Shown here one piece after another: positions 8,521-18,040 of a stretch of 64,000 bases of DNA. The stretch covers positions 1 through 64,000 of the forward strand of contig JAEWIS010000031.1 of assembly GCA_023386955.1 (NCBI GenBank). Reading direction: 5' to 3'. Under the pieces are notes generated by a model that saw only the letters and a list, made by a program, of their open reading frames with translations, ran no database searches and was not told the origin of the DNA. The first letter of the stretch is position 1. Each line of letters opens with the position of its first letter. Source of the stretch: Bacillota bacterium. GTDB taxonomy: Bacteria > Bacillota > Bacilli > Paenibacillales > NBRC-103111. The translations under genes were made by a program, and so were the position numbers.

Positions 8521-8707
8521 TCTAACGGAAGCCAGAGCCGCTATTTGGAGAAAAAGGCGGTATTCCAAATTCTAACGGAAGCAGGCGCCTCTATTTGCCG
8601 GAAAACAGCTCTAAACGGGCCGAATTTCCACAAATAGCGTCTGTGGCCGCCGTTAGATTTCCAAACGAGGCTTTTTGGGGCAAATAAGGGCTGTGGCTTC
8701 CGTTAGG
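8521..8707. repeat. Four-box intergenic element (copy 2)
   Basis: Boxes start at 8521 and 8571 (forward, TCTAACGGA...CTATTTG) and at 8631 and 8681 (reverse, CAAATA...CCGTTAG). Spacing is 50, 60 and 50 bp and total length 187 bp. The rest of the 758-bp gap 8189-8946 holds the flotillin promoter, a terminator and no supported gene. Confidence 0.9.
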
Positions 8708-8946
8708 AGATTCCAGCAACCCGGCAGCCGACAGCAACACGTTCACCACGCGCTCGGAGCCTCACCAACAGACACCGGCAGTCTCAGCAACAGGCTTCAG
8801 CAGTTGGTTCATCGCATACCCGCTGCCTCTCATCACCAGCAGACACCAGTATCCGTCACGTCACCCGTATGGACCTTATACGATCAGTACTCCAAGGGCA
8901 CTACGCGCTGACCGACCGTCACTCGGCCCACTGCCCTCCGCCCAAA

Positions 8947-9240
8947 CTAGATCAGCGCAATGGTGCGGGTGGCTTTCACGGGATAGCTCACTGTAAGCGT
9001 ATGGTTCTGGCGGTGCCACGTAATGAGGCTGTCCCCCAGCTCAATGAAGGACTCGGTGCCCAAGCCATAGAACAGATCATCCGACAGGGTCCGCAGGCAA
9101 TCCCGGCGCTCCCTGGTTTTCATGGCGCCCCATTCCTCCGGCTCCATCTCAAAAAATTCGTGGCAGCCTTCTATATCCATCAGAGCGTCCGTCAGCTCTT
9201 CAATAATGTCGTTGTATTCCCGGTTGAATTTTACCCCCAT
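8947..9240 (-). CDS. Conserved small hypothetical protein
   Basis: A 97-residue acidic protein with no membrane segment and no motif I recognise. It begins MGVKFNREYND and contains a charged helical stretch IIEELTDALMDIEG, then a WGAMKTRERRDCLRTL segment and a beta-rich end. The ATG at 9240 is chosen because GGGGGAGA lies 6-7 nt before it; a longer frame to 9360 has an unlikely Arg/Cys-rich N-terminus. It stands alone, followed far downstream by a terminator at 8442-8484. Function unknown. Confidence 0.7.
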   Translation of the reverse strand: MGVKFNREYNDIIEELTDALMDIEGCHEFFEMEPEEWGAMKTRERRDCLRTLSDDLFYGLGTESFIELGDSLITWHRQNHTLTVSYPVKATRTIALI

Positions 9241-9434
9241 GATGCGTCTCCCCCAATTTTTAGCTTGTATGCATTGCATTACCTGCATTGTACACCAAAA
9301 ACGGGAGAATATGCGATAGGATTGCGTCACATTGGATGAACGCCTCCGGCTGGGCATCATGTTCCCGGCCGTGGCTCAGCCCGCTTTCGAATCCCGTTAC
9401 TGAACGGCTGCGCATCCATTCAGGCCCTGTCCGC

Positions 9435-10319
9435 TCAGACCAGCGTATGAATGGTCAGCTCCGGCCTGCACCAGAAGCGCACGGGAATTCCCGTTACACC
9501 GACGCCCCGGTTGGTATACAGCTGGAAGATGTCATTGTTGGGCGGCCTGTACAAGCCGTCGGGGTAACGTTTGGCGCCGGGCACCCGTACCACAGGGCCG
9601 TGAAAGGGCAGCCGCACCTGGCCGCCGTGGCTATGCCCCGACATTTGCAGAGAGATGGGATGCACCATCGTATTCAAGGCGTAATCCGGCGTATGGGCCA
9701 GCAACAGCATAAATTCATCCTTGCCCACACCCTGGAGGGCGGTTTTGATGTTGGGCTTCCCGCGGCTGGAATCCTCCACCCCCAGCATGGTCATCACCGC
9801 CCCATCCCTTTCAACACGCACCGATTCGTTGCGGAGGACGCGGAACCCGGCATTCTGCAGAACACCCGCCACTTCCTTGTCACTGAAATAATAGTCGTGG
9901 TTGCCTAGGACAGCAAACTTCCCCAGCGGCGCTTCCAGCTTGGCGAGAATGTCAGACATCTCCTTGCCTGCGGTTCCAATCTTGCGGTCCACCAGATCTC
10001 CGGTGAAGCAGATCAGATCCGGCTTCTCCTTCATGATCCGGTTCACAAGACTTTTCAGACGGCCCGGCCCAAAATGGAATTCATAATGCACATCGCTGAA
10101 GTGGGCGATCCGGATACCCTGAAAAGCCGGAGGAATGCGGGCCAGCGCCAGCCGGGTATGGACAACCTGAAGCCACCGGGGCTCCAGCGTAGTGACATAT
10201 GTTCCTCCCAAGGCGGCCACACCGGCCAGCCCCAGAGCCCAGCCCCCCATGGTTTTCAAAAAAGTACGGCGGCTCATCGTCTGCGGCGGTGTTTCGGGCG
10301 GCATCTCTACTTCCGGCAT
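9435..10319 (-). CDS. Tat-exported metallophosphoesterase (YkuE-like)
   Basis: A 294-residue calcineurin-fold phosphoesterase. A twin-arginine signal is visible: SRRTFLK near residue 16, then a hydrophobic stretch GWALGLAGVAALGG. The metal-binding motifs follow in order: HFSDVH (about 76), TGDLVD (about 107), GNHDYY (about 142) and SGHSHGGQV (about 231). Export through Tat implies the metal centre is loaded before secretion and that it acts at the cell wall or surface. The relative YkuE of B. subtilis is a Tat substrate. GGAGGGAGAGACT precedes the ATG. The substrate is unknown. Confidence 0.92.
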   Translation of the reverse strand: MPEVEMPPETPPQTMSRRTFLKTMGGWALGLAGVAALGGTYVTTLEPRWLQVVHTRLALARIPPAFQGIRIAHFSDVHYEFHFGPGRLKSLVNRIMKEKPDLICFTGDLVDRKIGTAGKEMSDILAKLEAPLGKFAVLGNHDYYFSDKEVAGVLQNAGFRVLRNESVRVERDGAVMTMLGVEDSSRGKPNIKTALQGVGKDEFMLLLAHTPDYALNTMVHPISLQMSGHSHGGQVRLPFHGPVVRVPGAKRYPDGLYRPPNNDIFQLYTNRGVGVTGIPVRFWCRPELTIHTLV

Positions 10320-10366
10320 AGTCTCTCCCTCCAGTCTTGCTGCAAGCTTTTTCTATGCCATCCATA

Positions 10367-12085
10367 TTACCGCAATTTCCCTTCCGTATCCACCGGAACC
10401 GCCTGCCGCACCTCCTCCGTAATTTGAGCGCCTCCGGCCAGCTCCCACTCCTTCACAAAGCGGCCGAACTCCTCCAGCGGTGAATCGCCGACGATCATTT
10501 TCAGGAATGCCTCATTTTCCATCCGCTGCAGCTCACTCCACTTGCCGGGCATGGAAGGGGTTATCCCATAAAAGGCGCTTTTCACCCTCACACCCGGTGT
10601 GGAAGCCAGCACCCCTACACCGTACTTATACGCATTTACCGCTTTCCAGCCCTCCAGATCCTTCTTGGGCAGAGCCGACTCCAGAATCCACCTGTCATAA
10701 AGCAGCCGGGCTTCCGGCTCAAGCTTGCCGGGGTCGATTTTGCCGTGGAGCGCCTGCTGAAGGTCTGTGTAGTGAGTTTCAATGGCATCCGCATAATCGA
10801 TCAGCAAATCAAACGGATAATACGCCCGGGGCTGAATCCCCGTTTTGGCGGAGAAATCATCCAAGGTTTTGGCTGCTTCATTGGGGTCCTGCCGGCGCTC
10901 CAGCCTCGTAAAGGCATTCACCAGCTTCACCACCGCCTCCGGATGCTCATAACCCTTGCGCACCACCAGGAAACGGTCAGTTGAAGGGGCGCTGTGAATG
11001 ATGAAACGGCCCTGGGCATCCAACGGAGCGGCATATGCCCGCCACTCCGCATTCACATTGATGCGGACGGCGTCCGACAGCGGAAAGAAAGGCATCCACC
11101 AAGGCCCGAAGAAAATGCCGGCTTTGCTGGCCACAATCGGCTCCTGGGTTTCCTGGTACAGGGGGAAATCCGGATCGATCAGCCCGCGCTTGTACCAATC
11201 CGCAAGCAGAGTCAGCGCTTGTTTGGCCTCCGGGGCGACAGAGCCGTAGATGATTTCTCCCCCGCTGTCCCGGACCCAATTGCCCGGATACGCGCCGAAG
11301 GCGTTGAACACCGAATCGAAGCCGCTGATGCGGGGCTTCTGCCCGTACACAATGTTGCGGTAGCCGCTGATCCCAACCGTATCCCGCTTGCCGTTGCCGT
11401 CCGGATCCCGCTCCACAAAAGCCCGGGCGATCCGCTCGATGTCCTCCAGCGTTTCCGGCGGGCTCAAGCCAAGGCGGCTCAGCCAATCCTGGCGCACCCA
11501 CAGGAGCGTGGCGGAGTCCGCCTGAAGCGCCACATTGGGCAGCCCGTACAGCCGTCCATCCCGGGAGGCCGCAGCCAGGACTCCGTCTCCTGTGGAGCGG
11601 TACATGTCCTTGACCAGGGAAGAGCCGTACCGGCTGAATACCTCCGTCAGGTCCTCCACCATCCCGCCGGTGACCAGCCGCTCCAGCTGCTCCCGGTCCA
11701 CCACCATGGCGTCCGGCATATCCTTGCTGTCTACGGCCATCCGCACCCGCTGGGAATACGCCTCCTCCCCCTTGGCCTCCCAATAGTGGCTGATGCGGAT
11801 ATTCGTAATACTCTCCAAATACCGGGTCACCGGATTATTGTCATTGCTGTCCCCCGCCATCAGGTGGGAGTCCGGAATTTTGAAGCCGATGCGGAGGCTG
11901 ACCGGCTTGGCGGAGCGGCCATAAGCCTCCGGCTCGGATGCGGCCGCAGAAAACTCCGGCTTGGCGGCGTCGCCCGGCGCAGCATCCTCCCCACGGCAGC
12001 CGGAAGCCGCAGCCAACGCAGCCGCCAGCAGCACCGCTGCCGCTATACGCCATTTGATCCTGCCCGGCCAGGATGATTTCATCAT
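10367..12085 (-). CDS. Extracellular solute-binding lipoprotein (second of the locus)
   Basis: A 572-residue binding protein of the LipO type. The signal peptide ends in a lipobox AASGC (Cys near 30), so it is anchored to the outer face of the membrane. The remainder resembles carbohydrate-binding proteins of Paenibacillus ABC importers, with the recurring NNPVTRYLESITNI segment near the N-terminus and a long mixed alpha/beta body. Its ATG overlaps the stop codon of the response regulator in ATGA, so the two are translationally coupled. It is co-transcribed with the kinase and regulator, not the permeases, and may serve in sensing as well as transport. The ligand is probably an oligosaccharide, by context only. 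Confidence 0.88.
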   Translation of the reverse strand: MMKSSWPGRIKWRIAAAVLLAAALAAASGCRGEDAAPGDAAKPEFSAAASEPEAYGRSAKPVSLRIGFKIPDSHLMAGDSNDNNPVTRYLESITNIRISHYWEAKGEEAYSQRVRMAVDSKDMPDAMVVDREQLERLVTGGMVEDLTEVFSRYGSSLVKDMYRSTGDGVLAAASRDGRLYGLPNVALQADSATLLWVRQDWLSRLGLSPPETLEDIERIARAFVERDPDGNGKRDTVGISGYRNIVYGQKPRISGFDSVFNAFGAYPGNWVRDSGGEIIYGSVAPEAKQALTLLADWYKRGLIDPDFPLYQETQEPIVASKAGIFFGPWWMPFFPLSDAVRINVNAEWRAYAAPLDAQGRFIIHSAPSTDRFLVVRKGYEHPEAVVKLVNAFTRLERRQDPNEAAKTLDDFSAKTGIQPRAYYPFDLLIDYADAIETHYTDLQQALHGKIDPGKLEPEARLLYDRWILESALPKKDLEGWKAVNAYKYGVGVLASTPGVRVKSAFYGITPSMPGKWSELQRMENEAFLKMIVGDSPLEEFGRFVKEWELAGGAQITEEVRQAVPVDTEGKLR

Positions 12086-13479
12086 TTCTCTCCTCCCTTC
12101 ATCCTGAATTCACTGGGCAAAAAACCGGTAGACTCACGGAACAGCCTGCCGAAATAACGCTCATCCTCAAACCCGGAGCGCCCGGCGATCTCCCATACCG
12201 GCAGCTCCGTATGCAGCAGCAGAAACCGGGCGTGATCCAGCCGCATGCCCCGCAGGCTCTCTCCGAAGGGAATGCCGGCAAAGCGGGCATAACATTGGCT
12301 GAAGTAGCTGCGGCTCATACCGACGGAGGCGGCCACCCCAGTCTGGTTGAGCTTCCGGCCAAGGTCGGCCCGCATCCGGCACACAGCCCGGAACATACAC
12401 TGCATTACCTCCCGGGTAAAACCAAGCTCCAGCATCCGTCCTGCCGCCAGGTCCGCAAACCGCCGCAGCCATCCCTTCAGCACCGTCAGGCTGCGGCAGT
12501 CGAGTAGGGCGCGCTCCAGCGCCGCCAGCTCCTCCGGGTCAGGAAGGAAGGGGCCCCAGTCTGCGAGCAGCCGCCGGCAAAAAGCGAGGACCAGCGAATA
12601 ATGAGGCTTCCGCCGGGACAGCTGCTCCAGGAAGCGGACCCGCTCGGCAGAGCCAAGGGTCCAAGCCAGCTCGGCCCCTTGCTCCAGCACCTCATCCGCC
12701 TCCTCCCGATCACGGAGCACCGCCGCCAGCAGCTCCCGGTACGGCAGCAGCACCAGCGGCATATGCCCCTCGGGATGGTAGAACAGGGCCTGCCCAAGCC
12801 TGGCGGAGCATTCTCCTGCGGCCTCCGCCATTGCCACCCCCTGCACGCCCGTAAGAACAGCCGTCATCCACCCCGTGCCCAATCGCTCCCGGACCTCCTG
12901 TCGCGCATCCTCCAGCCCGGAGCCCTGGCGCAGGGCAGCAATCCAAACGTTGCCCCGTTCAGCCAGCGGGCGAGCTGCGGTTCGAAGGGAATAGGGCAGC
13001 TCCCGGTCACCGTCTGTCCCCACAGCAACATACACTACCGCCTGATCCGTGGGAAACCGGTCCCCCTCCTCCCGCTGCCCGCCGCTGCGGAACCGCTCCT
13101 CCCACTTGAGGCGGGCCATAATCCGGCCGATGGTTTCATCCGCTTTTTCCAAATCCAAGAGCGTCTTCACAATATAGTCCACGGCCCCCAGCCGCAGGGC
13201 CTCCTGCACGTATTCGAATTCATGGTGGCAGGTCAGCACGACGGAATGAATATGGGGATGAAGCTCCCGGAGGCGGCGGATCAACTCGAAGCCCGACATG
13301 ACCGGCATGGAAATATCCACGAAGAGCAAATCAATCTCCTCCGACTCCACCAGCCGGAGCGCTTCCCTGCCGTCCCCGGCCTCCCCTACCATCTCCACGC
13401 CGAAGGCCGCCCAATCGATCAAGGACATAAACCCCTTCCGCACCAGGCGCTCGTCATCCACAACAGCCGCTCGAATCAT
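12082..13479 (-). CDS. YesN-type response regulator with AraC DNA-binding domain
   Basis: A 465-residue regulator. The receiver domain (1-120) shows the acidic pair D8/D9, the phosphorylated Asp55 in DLLFVDISMP, and the Lys in DYIVKTLLD. A middle domain of unknown fold covers about 130-360. The C-terminal two-helix AraC domain (about 365-460) has the typical MSRSYFSQCYARFAG and FEDERYFGRLFRESTG segments. Its start overlaps the end of the YesM-type kinase gene by 26 bp, so they form a cognate pair. The most likely targets are the sugar transporter genes next door. Confidence 0.93.
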   Translation of the reverse strand: MIRAAVVDDERLVRKGFMSLIDWAAFGVEMVGEAGDGREALRLVESEEIDLLFVDISMPVMSGFELIRRLRELHPHIHSVVLTCHHEFEYVQEALRLGAVDYIVKTLLDLEKADETIGRIMARLKWEERFRSGGQREEGDRFPTDQAVVYVAVGTDGDRELPYSLRTAARPLAERGNVWIAALRQGSGLEDARQEVRERLGTGWMTAVLTGVQGVAMAEAAGECSARLGQALFYHPEGHMPLVLLPYRELLAAVLRDREEADEVLEQGAELAWTLGSAERVRFLEQLSRRKPHYSLVLAFCRRLLADWGPFLPDPEELAALERALLDCRSLTVLKGWLRRFADLAAGRMLELGFTREVMQCMFRAVCRMRADLGRKLNQTGVAASVGMSRSYFSQCYARFAGIPFGESLRGMRLDHARFLLLHTELPVWEIAGRSGFEDERYFGRLFRESTGFLPSEFRMKGGEK

Positions 13480-15220
13480 CCAGCTCCTCCTTTCGCTTCC
13501 GGGGAATGAGAATGCTGACGGTGGTGCCCTGGTCCGGCCGGCTTTGGATATCCAGCTTCATCTCCGGACCGAAATAGGTGTGGAGCATACGGGACACATA
13601 AGGAAACCCGATGCCCAGACCTTTGGATTCCGACGAAACGCCGGACAACAGTCTGGTTACTTCTTCCTCGCTCATGCCCGCGCCGTTGTCTTTTACCTGC
13701 AGCAAAATCCGGGTCTCTCCTTGTTTAGCGATAAGAAGCTCCACCCGTCCGTGATCGTTTATCCCGTGGTAAATGGAGTTTTCCACCAGCGGCTGGAGAA
13801 GAAACCGTGGAACCGCCGCCTGGAGAGCATCCGGGTCAGCCTCCACCCGGAAGTCAAATTCGTAGTCATACCGGATGCGCTGAAGCTCCATATAATTGCG
13901 GATGGCCTCCACCTCCTCCCGGATGGTTACGATGAGACTGTTTTTGCCCAGGTTATATTGAAGCACCTTCACCAGAAGCATCACCAGGCGGTCAATGTCC
14001 CGCTGTCCGTTCATGCGCGCCAGCCACTGGACCGTATTGAGGGTATTATGCAAAAAATGCGGATTAATCTGGCTCAGCAGCTTTTCCACCTCAAATTGCC
14101 GCTTCTGCTTCTCATTCTGCGCGACGGCGTGAATCAGCTCATTGATCCGCTCCTTCATCTGCTGGAAGTTGCCCAGCACATAATCGAACTCCTCCACTTG
14201 GGTGTAGGATACGGGAGCGGTTACATTTTCCGCCATGCTGCTGATCTCCTGGTTCAGCTTACGCAGGGGCGCATACATCCGCCGCCAGACCAGCACGCCC
14301 AAGGCAACCGCGAACAAGAGAGCCAATACCGCCAGCACCGCCAGCTTGAGCACCCAAATGTAAATCTCCCGGTTGAACACGGCATTCTTCACGGCGGCAA
14401 CCAGCTGCCAGCCCTGGGGGCTGGTATAACGGAACAGGTGGTAGCCGCTCCATTGTTCGTGAGTGCGTCCCGAGGAGCGGGCAGCGGCCTCGGCCACATC
14501 CCCGGGCAGCTCGCCGTTGACGGCATACACATTGGCTCTGTCCTGGCTGATGAGCAGATGCTGCATCTTCATCCCGTAGCTGTCCTGGCCGAAAATCCGC
14601 CGCAGCAGACTATAGTTGGTCTCCAGATAGATATATACCGGAACCCCGTCCACCATGACCGCCCGGCGCTCCGACAAAACCCGGCTGTCTCCGGCGGCAT
14701 ACATGGTGGGATGGGGACCGTAATAATCCGCCCCATTGTAGTGCATGAAGAGGGGGAGCGTCTCAAAGCCGAAATCCTTGCGGGCGCTTAGGCTGGTAAA
14801 CAGCACCTGCTCTCTGCTTTCGGGAGCCAGATAAGCCGTAAGCCCGATATAGGGGTTGGTAAAATTCACAAGGTTGATTTTTTCGGTAATGGAGGTCATG
14901 AGCTGGGCTTTCCGGTAAATCTGCCGCTCCTGCAGGAACTCGGACAATTCGCCCACAATCTGCCCATCCAGGGCAAACTGCTTGGAGGCGTAGTCCAGAT
15001 TATCGAAGGCATTCTCCAGCCGGTACGCCTGCTGCTCCAAGCCCGCATGAATTCCCCCGGCGATCTTGCCGGAGAGGATAGAATAGATGGAATAATAAGC
15101 GGCGCCCCCAGTCACAATCAGGGGAAGCAGCGCTGCGGCCAGGAAATGCCAAATCAGTACCTTCCTCAAGGACTTCACCCGCGGGCGGGACGGACCCGCA
15201 CGTCTGTGCCTGATGTTCAT
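13454..15220 (-). CDS. YesM-type sensor histidine kinase
   Basis: A 588-residue kinase. An N-terminal membrane helix (about 25-45) and a second near 290-310 enclose an extracellular sensor region of the cache type. A HAMP segment follows. The His-kinase domain has SQINPHFLHNTLNTVQWLA, with the phosphoacceptor His near 388, and the ATPase domain has VENSIYHGI, KDNGAGM and GLGIGFPYV. This is the family that senses carbohydrates beside Paenibacillus importers. It is the first gene of an overlapping three-gene operon with the regulator and a second binding protein. Confidence 0.93.
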   Translation of the reverse strand: MNIRHRRAGPSRPRVKSLRKVLIWHFLAAALLPLIVTGGAAYYSIYSILSGKIAGGIHAGLEQQAYRLENAFDNLDYASKQFALDGQIVGELSEFLQERQIYRKAQLMTSITEKINLVNFTNPYIGLTAYLAPESREQVLFTSLSARKDFGFETLPLFMHYNGADYYGPHPTMYAAGDSRVLSERRAVMVDGVPVYIYLETNYSLLRRIFGQDSYGMKMQHLLISQDRANVYAVNGELPGDVAEAAARSSGRTHEQWSGYHLFRYTSPQGWQLVAAVKNAVFNREIYIWVLKLAVLAVLALLFAVALGVLVWRRMYAPLRKLNQEISSMAENVTAPVSYTQVEEFDYVLGNFQQMKERINELIHAVAQNEKQKRQFEVEKLLSQINPHFLHNTLNTVQWLARMNGQRDIDRLVMLLVKVLQYNLGKNSLIVTIREEVEAIRNYMELQRIRYDYEFDFRVEADPDALQAAVPRFLLQPLVENSIYHGINDHGRVELLIAKQGETRILLQVKDNGAGMSEEEVTRLLSGVSSESKGLGIGFPYVSRMLHTYFGPEMKLDIQSRPDQGTTVSILIPRKRKEELDDSSGCCG

Positions 15221-15300
15221 CCCGTTAACTCCCTTCGGTGTTGTAAGACAGCCCCTGGCTCCAGAATACCATACTTATATGGAATATGGTGGAAAATATA

Positions 15301-15340
15301 GAAGATCAGACGAACCGGACAGTGCCGGGATCTGATCTTC
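15301..15340 (-). terminator. Intrinsic terminator after the first solute-binding gene
   Basis: GAAGATCAGA pairs with TCTGATCTTC, with an inner CCGG/CCGG stem, and TATATTTT follows on the minus strand. It lies 21 bp past the binding-protein stop and before the kinase gene, so the two are separate transcripts or partly uncoupled. Confidence 0.75.
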
Positions 15341-15361
15341 CAAAGGGTTTACGCTTGCTGC

Positions 15362-17188
15362 TTATTTCACGCTTTTGCGGGCTTCAAACAGCTCCTGTGC
15401 TTTTTTGACGGAGAAGTCCAGCACCTCGGCATAGCCCAGCCCGTTTACCTTATCATGCATTTCCTTGTTCAGCTTGTCGTATTCGGCCTGATCCTTGGCA
15501 AACACCATCTTCCAGGACATTTGCTGAATCACGGTGCCGATTTGCTTGTTTTTTTGCTCCAGCGTTTTGTCCATGGTGAGCGGCTCCTTACCGGTGAAGC
15601 CTTGGGGCGCAACGGCAAGCTGCTTGTTCTTCTCGAAATATTCCTTGGCGGTCAGCACACCCATTTTTTCACGCCAGGAGCTTTCCAGCTTGTTGGGGTT
15701 GCGCTCCAGTGTGGTTTTCCACAAATTGTGGTCGTAAGGCTCGTTCGTCTGCGGGTTGACCATAGCCGGCACCACAAAGGAGAAGTTCATCTGGTTGGAG
15801 CCGTAATAGAAGTCGCCGCCGCCGTAATCCTCGGGAATCTTCGTGCCCTGCTGGTCGGCGAAGGCTTTCCAGCCAAAATCGGTAATGACCGGCTTGCCGC
15901 TGGCGTTAATATCCCAGGTAAGCCCCTTCGGCCCGTTGGGAATGGCGGTACCGCTGCCTGCCGACAGCATAGCCCCCTCCGGGGTGTACATCCAGTTGAT
16001 AAATTCCATAATCCGGGCCGGCTCCTTGGCCTTGGACCCGATGGCGATAATGCCGTTGCCGCCGTACACGTTGAAGCCGGTGGAATACATCAGCTCACCC
16101 TTGAAGGGCACCAGGGCAAAACCCTTGCCCTCCGCCGTGCGCTCCGGCGTGTTGTAGTTGGCGGCGCCCAGCCACGGGAACCAGGAGAACAGGACACGCC
16201 CCTCCTTGTATTTGGCCACCACATCATCGAATTTCTGGGTCAGGGAGTCCGGGTCCAGAAGGCCCTGCTGATTGGCCTGGAAGTAGAGCTTCAGAGATTT
16301 CATGTACCAGCTTTCCTCAGAGAGAAAATCATAATATTTCTCTTCGTCCGCTTTGACGTAAACGGCGGTTTCGGGAATTTCATCATAGCCGAACATATTG
16401 GCGAATTGCTTGGCCAGGGTCATCTTGTAGTTGCCGTCCCAGTCGGACCAGAGGGAGAAGGCGTAGGTTTTTTTGCCTTGTGCGGTTTTGGGCTCCAGCT
16501 CCTGCATCTTCTTAAGTACGGTGAGATAGTCGTCCACGGAATTGATGGCAGGTGCCCCGGCCTTCTGGTACAGGTCCCAGCGCAGGTCCGGCCCCCAGGT
16601 CATATCCTTGCCCTCCGAGGGTCCGGTGGGGTTGGTCGCCACATTGTTGCCGATGCCGTAGACCGCCGAACCTCCGCCAAAGGCTACCTTGGCTTTCTGG
16701 ATTGCCTTGGGGAAGGTTTTCACAATATCGCCGCCGTACTTGTCCAGCAGGCCGTCCTTGGTCCAGTCCAGCAGCAGATTGCCCTTGATGGCATTGGGAT
16801 AGTGGTTCTTATCATCCCCGAACACAATAATGTCGCCCAGGTTGCCCGACGCCATCATGGCGGATATCTTGGTGTCGCCGCCGGTCAGGTTGGAGGCTAC
16901 AATATCCATCTCGATGTTGAACTTATCCTTAATGGTTTTGGCAAACCAGCCGGTTTGGGGTCCGGCATAGTTGGCCGTGGTGGAGAACACGGTAAGCTTC
17001 AGCGGCTTGGAGCGGTCCAGCCCAGTACTGCTCGACGCACCCGGTGTGGGGGTCGCAGCTGCGCCCGATGCTGCCGGACTGGCCGTGGCGGCTGGAGATT
17101 CCCCCGCCTTGTCGTCCTTGCTGCAAGCACCCACCACTGTGGTTGTGGCGGCGGCCAGCAAAACAAGCATTGCCTGTTTGACCTTCAT
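15362..17188 (-). CDS. Extracellular sugar-binding lipoprotein of an ABC importer
   Basis: A 608-residue binding protein. The signal peptide MKVKQAMLVLLAAATTTVVG runs into the lipobox GAC-S (Cys near 22). A low-complexity Ala/Ser/Pro/Thr linker follows, then the binding domain. The ATG at 17188 follows AGGGAGG by 9 nt; a 23-residue upstream extension is rejected because it would bury the signal peptide. It lies downstream of the two permease genes, separated by an 852-bp repeat-rich gap, and forms the importer with them. The ATPase is not encoded here and is probably a shared MsmX-type subunit elsewhere. Confidence 0.93.
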   Translation of the reverse strand: MKVKQAMLVLLAAATTTVVGACSKDDKAGESPAATASPAASGAAATPTPGASSSTGLDRSKPLKLTVFSTTANYAGPQTGWFAKTIKDKFNIEMDIVASNLTGGDTKISAMMASGNLGDIIVFGDDKNHYPNAIKGNLLLDWTKDGLLDKYGGDIVKTFPKAIQKAKVAFGGGSAVYGIGNNVATNPTGPSEGKDMTWGPDLRWDLYQKAGAPAINSVDDYLTVLKKMQELEPKTAQGKKTYAFSLWSDWDGNYKMTLAKQFANMFGYDEIPETAVYVKADEEKYYDFLSEESWYMKSLKLYFQANQQGLLDPDSLTQKFDDVVAKYKEGRVLFSWFPWLGAANYNTPERTAEGKGFALVPFKGELMYSTGFNVYGGNGIIAIGSKAKEPARIMEFINWMYTPEGAMLSAGSGTAIPNGPKGLTWDINASGKPVITDFGWKAFADQQGTKIPEDYGGGDFYYGSNQMNFSFVVPAMVNPQTNEPYDHNLWKTTLERNPNKLESSWREKMGVLTAKEYFEKNKQLAVAPQGFTGKEPLTMDKTLEQKNKQIGTVIQQMSWKMVFAKDQAEYDKLNKEMHDKVNGLGYAEVLDFSVKKAQELFEARKSVK

Positions 17189-17586
17189 CGTTTTTTGCCT
17201 CCCTTGGGAGCTGCGGGTGTGGAAATGATTCCGCCGCAGTCTCTTCATATGGTTCAACTTCTCTTGCGGTCTGGCTATCGAATCAACTCCCCGGCCAGGC
17301 TAGGACGGAAGCCGGGGACAGGCCCGTTGGGATCAGCTGGCATACCTCCGTTCCACCTCCAGCGGCGGGAGCAAAACCCAGTAAACAAGGTTGTGGCGGG
17401 ATGACGGCCGCTGCGGCCGTTTTAGACGGCTCCCTGCGACCATTTCCAGACGGATGGTGTTTTATTTTCGCAAAACCGGTTTCCATATGTGGGCGTCTGG
17501 CGGACATTTTCGCATGGGTGGCGGACATTCTAGCACGGCTGGGGGCCGCTTCGCACGGGCGATGGCCGCCCAGCCAAGGGAGGGAT

Positions 17587-17773
17587 TCTAACGGAAGCCA
17601 CAGCCCTTATTTGCGCCAAAAGTGGCAATTTGAAAATCTAACGGAAGTGAGCGCCGTTATTTGGTGGAAAACCGGGTTTTTGAGGCCTCGCTGACTCAAA
17701 TAGCGGCTCTGGCCGCCGTTAGAATTTTTGAGGGGCCGATTTAGCCGAAATAGCGGCGCTGACCGCCGTTAGC
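17587..17773. repeat. Four-box intergenic element (copy 3)
   Basis: Forward boxes at 17587 and 17637, reverse boxes at 17697 and 17747; spacing 50, 60 and 50 bp, length 187 bp. It occupies the gap between the binding-protein start and the second permease. The part of the gap from 17189 to 17586 holds no feature I can support. Confidence 0.9.
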
Positions 17774-18016
17774 CTGGTTAGCTAGCCCAGTCGGTTTGCT
17801 AGGCCGATTTACACAGGCGATTTGCTGGGCCGTTTAGCTCGGTCGATTTACATGGTCGGTTCGCTCAATCGGTTAGCACAGTTGGTTAGCACAGTCGGTT
17901 CGCTCAATCGGTTCGCTCAATCGGTTAGCACAGTTGGTTAGCACAGTTGGTTAGCATGATCGGTTCGCACGCGCGGTTTGCCCCGTTAGTTAGCCAGATG
18001 GTTAGCTCGGTTGAAG
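17773..18016. repeat. Degenerate 13-bp tandem repeat
   Basis: About 18 copies of a 13-bp unit resembling CAATCGGTTCGCT or CAGTTGGTTAGCA follow one another right up to the end of the permease gene. The second half (about 17860-17960) is almost perfect in period. No gene is supported in it. It begins where the four-box element ends. Confidence 0.8.
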
Positions 18017-18040
18017 GCCGTTCCCCCTCCAATTTTCCGC

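Noticed and set aside
8521..8707. Four-box elements as CRISPR arrays
   Set aside because: Boxes are inverted as well as direct, number only four, and the linkers are partly conserved; there are no cas genes.
15455..17404. 649-codon plus-strand frame over the sugar-binding gene
   Set aside because: Antisense shadow of a clear lipoprotein gene; the translation is His/Leu/Gly-rich and has no family resemblance.
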